Positions 26,180 to 35,255 are shown, counted from the first letter of the stretch. The stretch: DNA of 64,000 nt from Flavobacterium aquicola (GCF_003385115.1 NZ_QUNI01000007.1:62001-126000); one strand, 5' to 3'. Made by a program: numbers and translations. The notes: generated from the sequence alone by a model not told the origin.

Positions 26180-27187
26180 TTATTCCTTTTTATATGATAT
26201 TACATAATATCTTTTGTTTAAATCAATTGCTAATTTTTTGTTTTCTTTCCATTTTTTGTAAGCATCAAAATTAAATTTCCTTTCATCGGGAATAATTAAA
26301 AGCATATCATATTGCTCCATTAAAAATTCATTTATAAATCCCGATTCAACAATTGATTTTAATTCATCTAAGTATTCGATTGTGGTTTGTGTCTTTTTGT
26401 ATTTATATTTATCTTGAAATTTAAGAAGCTCTTTAATACTTTCAATATGCATATCAATATACAAATCAGGGAACCCAGATGCTCTTTCATTTTCTTTTAC
26501 ATTTTCCAGTGCCCAATTAATTTTCTTAAATGCACTTCCCATTGTTGAACCTAACATTATAGAATCACAGAAAGCATTTTTAGAAAAATATACATTTGCT
26601 TTTGTGTTTAATTTTTTTATTCCAGATAATCTTGTTGGGTCAAATTTTTCTATAATTTTTTTTTCAATATTTTCAGCTTGAATTGAATCCAATTCGTTTG
26701 TTGTCAATCTAATTTTATAAAACCAAGTTCCACATTCAAATAAAGATAAGTGAGTCAGTTCATTTTTGTCATTTTTCATTTCTGCTTTAATCCCATTGCA
26801 AATATATTTTTCACCAACTTTTCTAATTAGTTTTTGTGTTGCATTTATTCCATTTTTTGAGAAGTTTGCAATTGACTGCATTGAATTAAAATATTCATTT
26901 TTTAGTCTACCTTCGGATGCCTCTTCTGTAGGATATAAATAAATTGAAATAGTTGTTTTTTTATCGTTTGTTTCGAGCTCATATGTTACACCAATATTTT
27001 TATCTTTCTTATCAAAAGAATAAATATCAGTTCGATTATAGTTTTCAAATTGTTCGGGAAAACTTGTCTCTGTTTCAGAATGAATGTAATTTCCACTAAC
27101 TTTTATTCTTTTTGGACTTTTCCTTTCTTGACCTTGTACTTGGAATACAAATAAAATTAGGATTGATATTGAAATTATTCTTTTCAT
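26180..27187 (-). CDS. Exported protein of unknown function
   Basis: 335 residues with a signal peptide (about 1-20, cleaved after FQVQGQ). No family is recognised. The mature protein has a beta-rich N-terminal half (VSGNYIHSETETSFPEQF, IGVTYELETNDKKTTISIYLYP), two cysteines that could pair (YICNGIK, FECGTW) and a helical charged C-terminal half. It forms a single-gene unit between attC-like repeats C and D. Confidence 0.65.
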   Translation of the reverse strand: MKRIISISILILFVFQVQGQERKSPKRIKVSGNYIHSETETSFPEQFENYNRTDIYSFDKKDKNIGVTYELETNDKKTTISIYLYPTEEASEGRLKNEYFNSMQSIANFSKNGINATQKLIRKVGEKYICNGIKAEMKNDKNELTHLSLFECGTWFYKIRLTTNELDSIQAENIEKKIIEKFDPTRLSGIKKLNTKANVYFSKNAFCDSIMLGSTMGSAFKKINWALENVKENERASGFPDLYIDMHIESIKELLKFQDKYKYKKTQTTIEYLDELKSIVESGFINEFLMEQYDMLLIIPDERKFNFDAYKKWKENKKLAIDLNKRYYVISYKKE

Positions 27188-27238
27188 TTATTGCATTAAG
27201 TTATTTAATTCTTCTACTGTTATTTGGGCATTTCTGTC

Positions 27239-27361
27239 AATGTTCCGCTACTACAGCAGGTTTGGTACTAAATTAAGCTCATTCTTCGTATTTGTCAAAT
27301 CATCCAAATACAAAACCATTTTTCCATTAAGCCAATTGCCCAAATCTGTTGTAGCAGTTAG
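27239..27361 (-). repeat. Cassette-associated attC-like repeat, copy D
   Basis: 123 bp. On the minus strand it starts CTAACTGCTACAACAG, 7 bases after the stop of the frameshifted membrane gene, and ends GTAGTAGCGGAACATT, 51 bases before the next start. The middle CAAATCATCCAAATACAAAA is identical to copy C. Confidence 0.85.
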
Positions 27362-27368
27362 CAGTAGA

Positions 27369-27969
27369 TTAGGTTTGTTTAATTGAATCGGCGATTTTAG
27401 TTATTCTATCATAGCAATCTTTTTCTGTTCTTAAGGATAAAATATAAACTGAAAATCCTAACAAAATTAAAAGAATGGAAAGCAGACTAAAGGCGCAAAT
27501 AAAATGAAAATAAATTTGACAAATAATATTTGTCAAGCCACAAAACATCATTCCTGCTGATAAATTCCAACGCATCAAATAGAGTTGTGTATGTATGTCT
27601 CTCAATAAATTGATCGTGAAGATCTTTCTTGTTTACAAATATTGTAATTTCTTTCTCAAAGTCAATTATAAAAGCCTTTGGATTATCGTCACCACAATTA
27701 AGTGGAAATAGTTTTTTCTTTAACCAATTTTCAAAATTAGTACCCTCAAAAACAATATACATTAATGCGAATACTAAATGTCCAATTGCAAAAGCAATAA
27801 TTGTGGAACTAATTGTCCAGTATGGAATTGTCTTTATGTATTTTAGGGTAATTTCTGAGTTAAATAAATAGTCAAGATATGCAAGGTCGATAACAACGAT
27901 AAAACCCGTCAAGAAATATATAAATAGATCTCTTGAAAGATGGCTGAATATTTTACTTAGTTCTGTCAT
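27369..27969 (-). pseudogene. Frameshifted membrane protein gene
   Basis: The first frame (from 27969) has membrane segments at about residues 13-35 and 50-72, then a soluble stretch to KKDLHDQFIER; after that it becomes out of frame and stops at 27487. The +1 frame continues with RDIHTQLYLMRWNLSAGMMF and two more membrane segments to the stop at 27369. Adding one GA unit to the GAGAGAC near 27603 joins the two into a four-segment protein of about 200 residues. I do not recognise a named family. It is the most upstream minus-strand unit of the cassette-like array. Confidence 0.65.
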
Positions 27970-28113
27970 AGTTTGTATTTGGATAATTTACAGCTAACTA
28001 GTCTATATGTCTGACGACGTCAGACATATCACCCATAAATTAGGTAGCTTTGTCTTACAAACTTAGCTTTTATTTTTGTAATAAAAATATATTACAAATA
28101 CTTTGAACATAAA

Positions 28114-28299
28114 TTATTGCTTACGGATTGTTTCTTTAATTGTCTCAAGCTGGATTTCCAGTTTTTGTATAACAGCCTCCTTTTCTGCAAGCTGTTTCAG
28201 CGGCGCTTTTTCGCGAATGGTTTCAAAACGATAGTGCAGGTATTCGCCCAGCTGTGCAATGAAATTGTGTTTCAGCACCAGGTTCAGTTTCCATAATTT
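28114..28299 (-). pseudogene. Short coiled-coil ORF, probably a gene remnant
   Basis: The minus-strand frame ending at TAA 28114 encodes a helical, charged peptide with heptad-like leucines (LKQLAEKEAVIQKLEIQLET). Its GC content is higher than the flanks, as in coding DNA. The frame opens at 28299 without an ATG; a GTG at 28278 would give 54 residues, and an ATG at 28295 is in another frame, which suggests a lost start or a one-base defect. Confidence 0.35.
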
Positions 28300-28383
28300 T
28301 TAATTTTTAAATTGTTTATGGGGTATAAAGGGGGGCAGACCATACCATAATACCCCCCTTTACTACCCTTTATAGGGGGGTAT

Positions 28384-28557
28384 GCTCCCTATAAACACCC
28401 CCTATACTACTGTTTTTAACATGTTGTGTTACCATAAACAGGGGTTATACCCCTTAAAATGGGTAGGTATGCCCCCTATAAACACCCCCTATACTACTGT
28501 TTTTAGTATGTTGTGTTACCATAAACAGGGGCTATACCCCTTAAAATGGGTAGGTAT
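28384..28557. repeat. Two tandem 87-bp repeats rich in C and G runs
   Basis: Units 28384-28470 and 28471-28557 differ at about four positions. Each holds CCCCCTATACTACTG, ACCATAAACAGGGG and ATACCCCTTAAAATGGG. Flanking DNA has related pieces: an ATACCCCCCTTTA/TATAGGGGGGTAT hairpin before and GCCCCTGTTTATAGGTAC after. The length of 29 codons leaves one plus-strand frame open, but nothing else suggests a protein. Confidence 0.85.
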
Positions 28558-28644
28558 GCCCCTGTTTATAGGTACTTTGCGGGGGTTATTAGGTGCGTGG
28601 GTAACTATAAACATCCCTATTAGTCCCTTTTTTCGTCCCCTCCA

Positions 28645-28741
28645 GTCACAAAAAAGCTCCATTATAGAATAATGTGGCTGATACCATTGTAGCGGCTGTT
28701 ACTGCACCGGCAAAGGCGGTGCTGTATTCACAGCCGTACAT
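28645..28741. other. Nested hairpins before the DUF3667 gene
   Basis: A first hairpin pairs CAGTCACA with TGTGGCTG. A second pairs CGGCTGT with ACAGCCG around an inner GCACCG/CGGTGC stem. No T run follows. It may be a structured RNA or a worn repeat. Confidence 0.4.
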
Positions 28742-28891
28742 ACTAATACAGGAAAATTAGCATTTGTAAATAATAAATAGTAAAGTATTTTCTTATTCAC
28801 AAATTTAGATCGCCGGCACATTTGCATTTACAACTATTTAAGAGTAGTTTTAACTATCGGCTATAATCGTTTTTTTAAACCCCTGTCATCC

Positions 28892-29644
28892 ATGAGTATA
28901 CCCCAAACAGTAACCTGCAAAAACTGTCAGCATCAATACATAGGGAATTATTGCAACATGTGCCGGCAGTCTGCCGATACCTGCCGCATAACCTGGAAAG
29001 AAATCGTAGAGCACGTTCTCGAAGTAGTGTTTGATGTCGACAAAGGCTTTTTTCACACTGTAAAAGAAATGATGCTAAGACCCGGCACAACCATTTCCGA
29101 GTACCTGCAGGGCAGGAGAATAGCACATTTTAATCCCCTCATGTTTTTAATTCTCTTGGGCGGAATCGCATCGGCGCTCTATCATCTGTTACACGTCAAT
29201 CTCATCGTCGAAAAAGTCAATTTCGACTCCATGGACAAAACAATTCCCATACTGGCACACAAATATTTCATCATCATAGCCGCCATCATGCTGGTCTACC
29301 TTACCCTGACCGATTTTATTTTGTACCGTCAAAAAAAATATACAATCCCCGAATTATTCGTCTCCAACTGTTTTCAAATAGGCGAAATTTTAATTTTCCA
29401 AATCCTGCTCTTGCCGTTCCTCTACCTCCAGAAATACCTCAATACCGCTTATGCGCTGGGAATCGAGATTCGGTATCTTGTCATAATTCTGTTTTTTTCG
29501 TATCTGTTTTTTGCCCGGTATCAGTTTTACGGAGCAAGAAAAAATATATCGCTCCAGCTAAAGATTGCCCTGCAGGTCATCGCTCTCTACATCATCATCG
29601 ACGCCATCGATCCGCTGCATTTCATTATGGAAATACGCAGATAA
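28892..29644 (+). CDS. DUF3667 zinc-ribbon membrane protein
   Basis: 250 residues. The N-terminus has a zinc ribbon (CKNCQHQYIGNYCNMCRQ, residues 9-26), then the family stretch WKEIVEHVLEVVFDVDKGFFHTVKEMMLRPGTTISEYLQGRR, and about five membrane segments. DUF3667 proteins occur widely in Bacteroidota, with no known activity. Codon use is richer in C-ending codons (ATC, CTC, TTC) than in neighbouring genes such as 33153-33965, which suggests a different history. It marks the plus-strand edge of the accessory region. Confidence 0.8.
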   Translation: MSIPQTVTCKNCQHQYIGNYCNMCRQSADTCRITWKEIVEHVLEVVFDVDKGFFHTVKEMMLRPGTTISEYLQGRRIAHFNPLMFLILLGGIASALYHLLHVNLIVEKVNFDSMDKTIPILAHKYFIIIAAIMLVYLTLTDFILYRQKKYTIPELFVSNCFQIGEILIFQILLLPFLYLQKYLNTAYALGIEIRYLVIILFFSYLFFARYQFYGARKNISLQLKIALQVIALYIIIDAIDPLHFIMEIRR

Positions 29645-29734
29645 ATTCCCATATACAGCAGTCCCCAAAAACTTTTTGCTAAACGCCTCGTAAGCAGAAT
29701 AAGGAGCAGAAAGATGGGGCATTTTCAGGAAACA
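29645..29734. other. Short intergenic stretch after the DUF3667 gene
   Basis: No gene is supported here. With the two elements that follow (29735-29807 and 29977-30007) it makes up the 418-base gap before gcvP. Confidence 0.4.
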
Positions 29735-29807
29735 TAGTCCCGCCATTCGCTGCAATCTCTTGTCCTGAACCCCAGGACAAGAGGATTTTCGCTGCTGTCG
29801 GGGCTAG
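29735..29807. repeat. REP-like imperfect palindromic element, second copy
   Basis: Outer ends AGTCCCGCC and TGTCGGGGCT pair imperfectly around an 11-bp perfect stem (CTCTTGTCCTG, 29757-29767, with 29773-29783). The ends resemble those of the element at 527-629 while the centres differ. Confidence 0.5.
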
Positions 29808-29976
29808 AGAGAAAGATTTTTGCATTTTAGTGATTATCAAAAGCTCAGATTTCAGCCTTAAACACCAAATAACTGCCATTCATAATATAGAGTTTTATCC
29901 GCGCAAATCCGTTTAATCCGTGTCATCCGCGTACCAATTACAAGCATGTAGCTGTTCCAAATTCTGACAAAATAAA

Positions 29977-30007
29977 AAACCCCTTCAGCCAAAACTGAAA
30001 GGGTTCC
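29977..30007. terminator. Hairpin terminator after gcvP
   Basis: AACCCCTTCAG pairs with CTGAAAGGGTT with one mismatch, about 55 bases past the gcvP stop on the minus strand, with A/T runs on the outer side. Confidence 0.65.
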
Positions 30008-30062
30008 GTATAATCTAAATCTGCAGTCTAAAACCTGAAATCTGCAGTCTGAAATCTCTATT

Positions 30063-32912
30063 CTAGCTCTCCATGTAAGCCTCGATTGGCGCACAGCTGC
30101 AAACTAGATTCCGGTCTCCGTAAGCATCATCAATACGACGCACAGATGGCCAGAATTTGTTGTCAGCGATGTAGTCCAAAGGATAAGCCGCTTTCTCTCT
30201 TGTATATGGTAAATCCCAAGAATCAGATGTTAGCATTGTCAATGTATGAGGCGCATTCTTTAATGGATTGTTTTTGTCTTCAGCAGTAGCTGCTTCAATC
30301 TCTTCTCTGATAGCAATCATAGCATCACAGAAACGGTCTAATTCAGCTAAATCTTCAGATTCAGTTGGCTCGATCATTAATGTTCCGGCTACTGGGAAAG
30401 AAACCGTTGGAGCGTGGAAACCGTAGTCCATCAAACGCTTAGCGATATCACCAACTTCGATTCCGTTTTGTTTGAATGCACGGCAATCCAAAATCATTTC
30501 GTGAGCAGCTCTTCCGCATTCTCCAGTATAAAGAATTGGGTAGTGACCTTCGAAACGTGCTTTCATGTAGTTCGCGTTAAGGATAGCGTGTTCAGTAGCG
30601 CTTCTCAAACCTTCAGCACCCAACATAGTTATGTATCCGTAAGAGATCAAGCATACTAAAGCAGATCCGTAAGGAGCAGAAGAAATAGCTGTAATCGCTT
30701 GCTCGCCACCAACGTGCAATACAGGGTTAGATGGCAAGAAAGGAAGTAATTTTTCGTTCACGCAGATTGGCCCAACACCAGGTCCGCCGCCACCGTGAGG
30801 GATAGCGAAAGTCTTGTGTAAGTTCAGGTGACAAACGTCAGCACCAATAGTCGCAGGGTTTGTTAAACCTACTTGTGCATTCATGTTGGCACCGTCCATG
30901 TAAACCAATCCTCCGTTATCGTGGATTAGCTGAGTAATTTCGATGATAGTAGACTCATAAACACCGTGAGTAGATGGGTAAGTTACCATCAAGCAAGACA
31001 AATCGTCTTTGTGCTCGATAGCTTTTGCTCTCAAATCCTCAACATCGATGTTTCCTTCCGGAGTTGTTTTTGTAACAACAATTTTCATTCCCGCCATCGC
31101 AGCAGATGCTGGATTCGTTCCGTGAGCAGAAGAAGGGATCAAACATACGTTACGATCACCTTCGCCGCGAGACATATGGTAAGCACGGATAGCCATCAAA
31201 CCAGCATATTCACCTTGAGCACCAGAGTTTGGCTGCAATGTAGTTCCTGCAAAACCAGTGATTATGCTTAATTGATCTTCTAGTTTTTTAAGCATAGTGA
31301 TGTAACCTTCTGCTTGTTCAACAGGAGCAAACGGGTGAATGCTGTTCCAGTTTGGCATTGACAGAGGCAGCATTTCTGATGCAGCGTTCAATTTCATTGT
31401 ACAAGACCCCAAAGAAATCATAGAGTGGTTCAATGATAAATCTTTACGTTCTAATTTTTTGATATAACGCATCAGCTGGCTTTCAGAATGATGGTTGTTG
31501 AAAACTCCATGAGTCAAGAAAGAAGAAGTTCTTTCTAAAGAAGCTGGCAATTGAGATGCAGTCGATAATTCAGAAACTGTGAAAGCATCTTTTCCTGTAG
31601 CTTCAGCGAAAATTGCGATGATTTGGTTAACGTCAGAAATTGAAGTAGTCTCGTTGAAAGAGATTGAGATCGTTTCAGCGTCAACATAGTAGAAGTTTAC
31701 TTCGTTTCTTTCAGCGATAGCTTTTACTTTCTGAGCATCAGCTTTAACTAAAATAGTGTCGAAATAAGCAGTGTTAGTTTGGTAAACTCCCAATTTGTTC
31801 AAAGCTTCTGCAGCAGTTACTGCCGATGCGTGAACTTTGCCTGCAATATATTTTAAACCTTTTGGTCCGTGATACACAGCGTACATACCGGCCATAACTG
31901 CCAATAATACCTGAGCAGTACAGATGTTTGAAGTCGCTTTTTCACGTTTGATGTGTTGTTCACGAGTTCCTAAAGCCATACGCAATGCGCGGTTTCCGTT
32001 AACATCGATAGATACACCAATGATACGTCCCGGCATAGAACGTTTGTATTCTTCTTTAGTTGCGAAGTAAGCAGCGTGAGGGCCGCCGTAACCCATTGGA
32101 ATACCGAAACGCTGTGTAGTACCTACAACTACGTCAGCTCCCATTTCTCCAGGAGAAGTTAATGTAGCCAAAGATAAGATATCAGCAGCAACAGCAACTT
32201 TAATTTCGTTTTCCTTAGCTTTAGCGATAAATGCAGCGTAATCATTAACTTGTCCGTATTTACCAGGATATTGAAGGATTGCTCCGAAGAATTCTGCAGA
32301 GAAATCAAAAGTTTCGTGGTTTCCAACTACCAATTCAATTCCTACCGGAGTAGAACGGGTCTGCAGTACAGATAATGTTTGTGGTAAAATTTCTTCGGAA
32401 ACGAAGAATTTGTTTATGTTGTTTTTCTTTTGATCACGTGAACGAACGTCAAACAGCAAAGCCATAGCTTCTGCAGCAGCTGTACCTTCGTCAAGAAGAG
32501 ATGCATTGGCGATTTCCATACCTGAAAGTTCAATAACAGTAGTTTGGAAATTAAGGATTGCCTCTAAACGTCCTTGAGCAATTTCTGCTTGGTAAGGAGT
32601 GTAGGCAGTATACCATCCCGGGTTTTCAAAAATGTTTCTTTGAATTGGAGCAGGAACAATCGTTGGGTGATATCCTAAACCGATGTATGATTTGAAAACT
32701 TTATTCTTTTTGCCTAATTCAAGAATATGATTTGCGTATTCATATTCAGTCATTTCGGGGTCTAACTGTAAATCTTCTTTTAAACGAATTCCATCAGGAA
32801 ATGTTTCATATAGTAATTGCGTCATGTCATTAACGCCAATTGTTTTGAACATGTGTTCAAGGTCAGTTTCTCTTGGCCCAATGTGTCTTAAAGCAAAAGC
32901 ATCTGTTTTCAT
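30063..32912 (-). CDS. gcvP: Glycine dehydrogenase (decarboxylating), P protein
   Basis: 949 residues, the full fused form of the glycine cleavage P protein. It decarboxylates glycine on PLP and passes the aminomethyl group to the lipoyl H protein. The N-terminal half starts [21 protein letters not shown], and the C-terminal half carries the PLP lysine K700 in [40 protein letters not shown] in the first half is also conserved. Codon use is strongly biased, as in a highly expressed gene. No glycine riboswitch is seen in the 240-base leader. Confidence 0.97.
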   Translation of the reverse strand: MKTDAFALRHIGPRETDLEHMFKTIGVNDMTQLLYETFPDGIRLKEDLQLDPEMTEYEYANHILELGKKNKVFKSYIGLGYHPTIVPAPIQRNIFENPGWYTAYTPYQAEIAQGRLEAILNFQTTVIELSGMEIANASLLDEGTAAAEAMALLFDVRSRDQKKNNINKFFVSEEILPQTLSVLQTRSTPVGIELVVGNHETFDFSAEFFGAILQYPGKYGQVNDYAAFIAKAKENEIKVAVAADILSLATLTSPGEMGADVVVGTTQRFGIPMGYGGPHAAYFATKEEYKRSMPGRIIGVSIDVNGNRALRMALGTREQHIKREKATSNICTAQVLLAVMAGMYAVYHGPKGLKYIAGKVHASAVTAAEALNKLGVYQTNTAYFDTILVKADAQKVKAIAERNEVNFYYVDAETISISFNETTSISDVNQIIAIFAEATGKDAFTVSELSTASQLPASLERTSSFLTHGVFNNHHSESQLMRYIKKLERKDLSLNHSMISLGSCTMKLNAASEMLPLSMPNWNSIHPFAPVEQAEGYITMLKKLEDQLSIITGFAGTTLQPNSGAQGEYAGLMAIRAYHMSRGEGDRNVCLIPSSAHGTNPASAAMAGMKIVVTKTTPEGNIDVEDLRAKAIEHKDDLSCLMVTYPSTHGVYESTIIEITQLIHDNGGLVYMDGANMNAQVGLTNPATIGADVCHLNLHKTFAIPHGGGGPGVGPICVNEKLLPFLPSNPVLHVGGEQAITAISSAPYGSALVCLISYGYITMLGAEGLRSATEHAILNANYMKARFEGHYPILYTGECGRAAHEMILDCRAFKQNGIEVGDIAKRLMDYGFHAPTVSFPVAGTLMIEPTESEDLAELDRFCDAMIAIREEIEAATAEDKNNPLKNAPHTLTMLTSDSWDLPYTREKAAYPLDYIADNKFWPSVRRIDDAYGDRNLVCSCAPIEAYMES

Positions 32913-33152
32913 ATTTGTGTGTAGCTTCGGTTTATTATTTTAAGTCTAAAGGAAAAGCCTGATTGTTAAATATTCATTATATATTTGAATTTCGTTTGAA
33001 TCAGGATAATTTATTCTAGAAATAAAAGTGTCGTGTTTTTTTGTGGTGCAAAAATAAATATTAATCTCATAATATTACCCTTTTTTAACTTGTTTTTATA
33101 GGGATTTTTCAACTAACGAACTGATTTATTAACAATTGATTAAATTTTTTAA

Positions 33153-33965
33153 ATGACGCTTTTGAAAAATATTCTCCGGTTTTACTTAAACAGCAGTATC
33201 CATGTGGCTTTGTCCTGCTATGCCTTAGTAAGGATAACGTTTCATGTGTTTCATATTCAGTACGATGAACCGATGGCTCTGTTTGTTTTTTTCGGAACAA
33301 TTGTAGGCTATAATTTTGTTAAGTATGATGCTTTGGTTCGGGTGAAGAAAAACATAGTACGAAACCAACTGAAGATTATTGCCGTTTTGAGTTTTATTTC
33401 AGTGCTTTTGGTTGGTTATTATTTTTTTCATCTAAAGCGGATAACACAGCTTGTTTCAGTTGGGATTCTAGCCATTACGGCATTGTATACCCTTCCTTTT
33501 TTTCCAAATAGAAGAAATGCTCGAAACTGGGCTGGCGTAAAAATTTACATAGTTGCACTTTGTTGGGTGGGGGCGACCTTGGTTTTACCTTTGATAAATG
33601 CTGAAGTTCCTTTTTCTTCCGATTTTTTCATAAAATGTATTCAGCGATTTATTTTGGTTTTTGTGCTGATTCTTATTTTTGAGATTCTTGATTTGGCCAA
33701 TGATGATCCGCATTTAAAAACTGTTCCGCAAATGATTGGTGTAAAAAACACTAAACTTTTAGGTTTTCTACTACTGGTTCCATTCTGGTTTTTGGAAGTT
33801 TTTATTTCGACATTCAATTATCATGATGCCGTCATAAATCTTGTTATGGTAATCATGCTGATGCTTTTCATAGCATTTGCAAATCCAAACCGATCTAAAT
33901 ATTACACTTCCTTTTGGGTTGAAGCAGTACCGATTTTTTGGTGGCTGATGGTAGTTTTTTTGTAA
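33153..33965 (+). CDS. UbiA-like polytopic membrane protein
   Basis: 270 residues with about seven to eight membrane segments. Aspartate-bearing loops (GYNFVKYDAL, near residue 55, and FEILDLANDDPHLKTVPQMIGVKNTK, near 185) lie where UbiA prenyltransferases carry their two Asp-rich motifs, but neither is canonical. I infer a UbiA-superfamily relative without a known substrate. It starts in the divergent region upstream of gcvP. Confidence 0.6.
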   Translation: MTLLKNILRFYLNSSIHVALSCYALVRITFHVFHIQYDEPMALFVFFGTIVGYNFVKYDALVRVKKNIVRNQLKIIAVLSFISVLLVGYYFFHLKRITQLVSVGILAITALYTLPFFPNRRNARNWAGVKIYIVALCWVGATLVLPLINAEVPFSSDFFIKCIQRFILVFVLILIFEILDLANDDPHLKTVPQMIGVKNTKLLGFLLLVPFWFLEVFISTFNYHDAVINLVMVIMLMLFIAFANPNRSKYYTSFWVEAVPIFWWLMVVFL

Positions 33966-34035
33966 AGTTGCTGCGTTTCTGAGTGACTAAGATTCTAAGT
34001 TTTTCTTTGAAAAAAGTATGATTTCGGTGAATACG

Positions 34036-34097
34036 TTCACCAAATTTACACTAATATTGGTGAATACATTCACCAATATTAGTGTAAATTTGGTGAA
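34036..34097. promoter_or_regulatory. Perfect 62-bp palindrome over the ATPase promoter
   Basis: Arms 34036-34065 and 34068-34097 are exact 30-base reverse complements with a two-base centre. Inside are repeated GGTGAAT/ATTCACC boxes, and a further GGTGAATACGTTCACC straddles the left edge. The right arm contains the -33 TTTG of the promoter at 34089-34120, so this is a probable operator. Confidence 0.8.
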
Positions 34098-34120
34098 TAT
34101 AAATTTAAATTTTATTTTTG
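34089..34120 (+). promoter_or_regulatory. Promoter of the AAA/DUF4143 ATPase gene
   Basis: TTTG (34089-34092), 20 bases, TATTTTTG (34113-34120): an exact Bacteroidota promoter. The start codon follows 16 bases later. Confidence 0.65.
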
Positions 34121-34136
34121 TCTAAAATTTATAGTT

Positions 34137-35255
34137 ATGATTTCTAGAGATTTAACGGCAAGGATAAAAGAAAGACTCAACAAGGGGAAAGTAATTTTGC
34201 TTATCGGTCCTCGACAAGTGGGTAAAACAACATTGATAAATACTTTGTTACAAGATACTTCGTTTCTTTTTTTGGATGGTGATGATGCTGTTGTGGCCGA
34301 TACTTTGGCGAATGCCAATACCGAAACATTGAAGAGTATTATAGGAAATTATAAATATGTGTTTATTGATGAAGTACAGCGGATTCCAAATATTGGCTTG
34401 AAGCTAAAAATCATTGTGGATCAAATAAAGGATGTGCAGGTAATTGTGAGTGGTTCTTCGGCTTTGGATATTAATCAGGCTACGCAGGAATCACTTACGG
34501 GACGTAAATTTGAGTATCATTTGTTTCCTGTTTCTTGGAACGAGTTTGAGGCAAATGTAGGTTATATTAAAGCGCAACAACAATTGGAACTGCGTTTGTT
34601 GTACGGAATGTATCCTGATGTTATCAATAATTTTGGGGATGAGTATGAAATCTTAAAGAACTTGGTTTCGAGTTATTTGTACAAAGATATTTTGAGTTTG
34701 GCGGGCATTCGAAAATCGGAAGTTTTGGAGAAAATTTTGCAGGCTTTGGCTTTGCAGGTTGGGAGTGAGGTTAGTTATAACGAAGTTGCACAATTGGTTG
34801 GCGTAGATAAAAATACGGTTAGCAATTATATTGATTTACTCGAAAAAGCATTTGTGGTGTTTAGGCTGAACAGCTTTAGCAGAAATGTTCGAAATGAAAT
34901 CAAAGCCAATCGGAAAATTTATTTTTATGATAACGGCGTTCGTAACATGCTGATTGGGAATTTCAATAATTTGGAATTTCGTCAGGACAAAGGCGCGCTG
35001 TGGGAGAATTTTTTGGTTTCCGAGCGAATGAAAATGCTTTCCTATACCGATAGTTTGGCGAAACCATATTTTTGGCGCACCACTCAGCAACAGGAAATTG
35101 ATTATATCGAAACGGTTGCCGACGAAGTGAGCGCTTTTGAATTTAAATGGGCTTCATTAAAGAAAAGCAAATTGCCAAAACCATTTGAAGAAGCGTATCA
35201 TCCAAAGTTTTTGGTAGTGACTAAGGAAAATTTCAGGGAGTTTTTGAAGATTTAG
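34137..35255 (+). CDS. AAA ATPase with DUF4143 domain
   Basis: 372 residues. Walker A GPRQVGKTT (about 24-32), Walker B YVFIDEVQRIPN (about 75) and a sensor SGSSAL are followed by helical and winged-helix segments (VSYNEVAQLVGVDKNTVSNYIDLLEKAFVVFRL) and a C-terminal DUF4143 restriction-endonuclease-like part with EIDYIE and AFEFKWA. The family is very common and its role is unclear. The end overlaps the convergent SRPBCC gene by 23 bases. Confidence 0.88.
   Translation: MISRDLTARIKERLNKGKVILLIGPRQVGKTTLINTLLQDTSFLFLDGDDAVVADTLANANTETLKSIIGNYKYVFIDEVQRIPNIGLKLKIIVDQIKDVQVIVSGSSALDINQATQESLTGRKFEYHLFPVSWNEFEANVGYIKAQQQLELRLLYGMYPDVINNFGDEYEILKNLVSSYLYKDILSLAGIRKSEVLEKILQALALQVGSEVSYNEVAQLVGVDKNTVSNYIDLLEKAFVVFRLNSFSRNVRNEIKANRKIYFYDNGVRNMLIGNFNNLEFRQDKGALWENFLVSERMKMLSYTDSLAKPYFWRTTQQQEIDYIETVADEVSAFEFKWASLKKSKLPKPFEEAYHPKFLVVTKENFREFLKI

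Noticed and set aside
24288..27361. Insertion-sequence remnants as explanation of the repeats
   Set aside because: No transposase fragment, no target-site duplication seen, and all copies keep the same orientation and distance to the stop codons.
28384..28557. CRISPR array
   Set aside because: Two long adjacent units without spacers; no cas genes nearby.
28382..28672. 96-codon plus-strand frame over the 87-bp tandem repeat
   Set aside because: The frame stays open only because the repeat length is a multiple of three; no ribosome site or homology is seen.
30966..31271. Open frame antisense to gcvP
   Set aside because: Shadow of the strongly biased codon use of gcvP.
32913..33152. Glycine riboswitch upstream of gcvP
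   Set aside because: The leader is AT-rich and lacks the G-rich conserved cores of the glycine aptamer.
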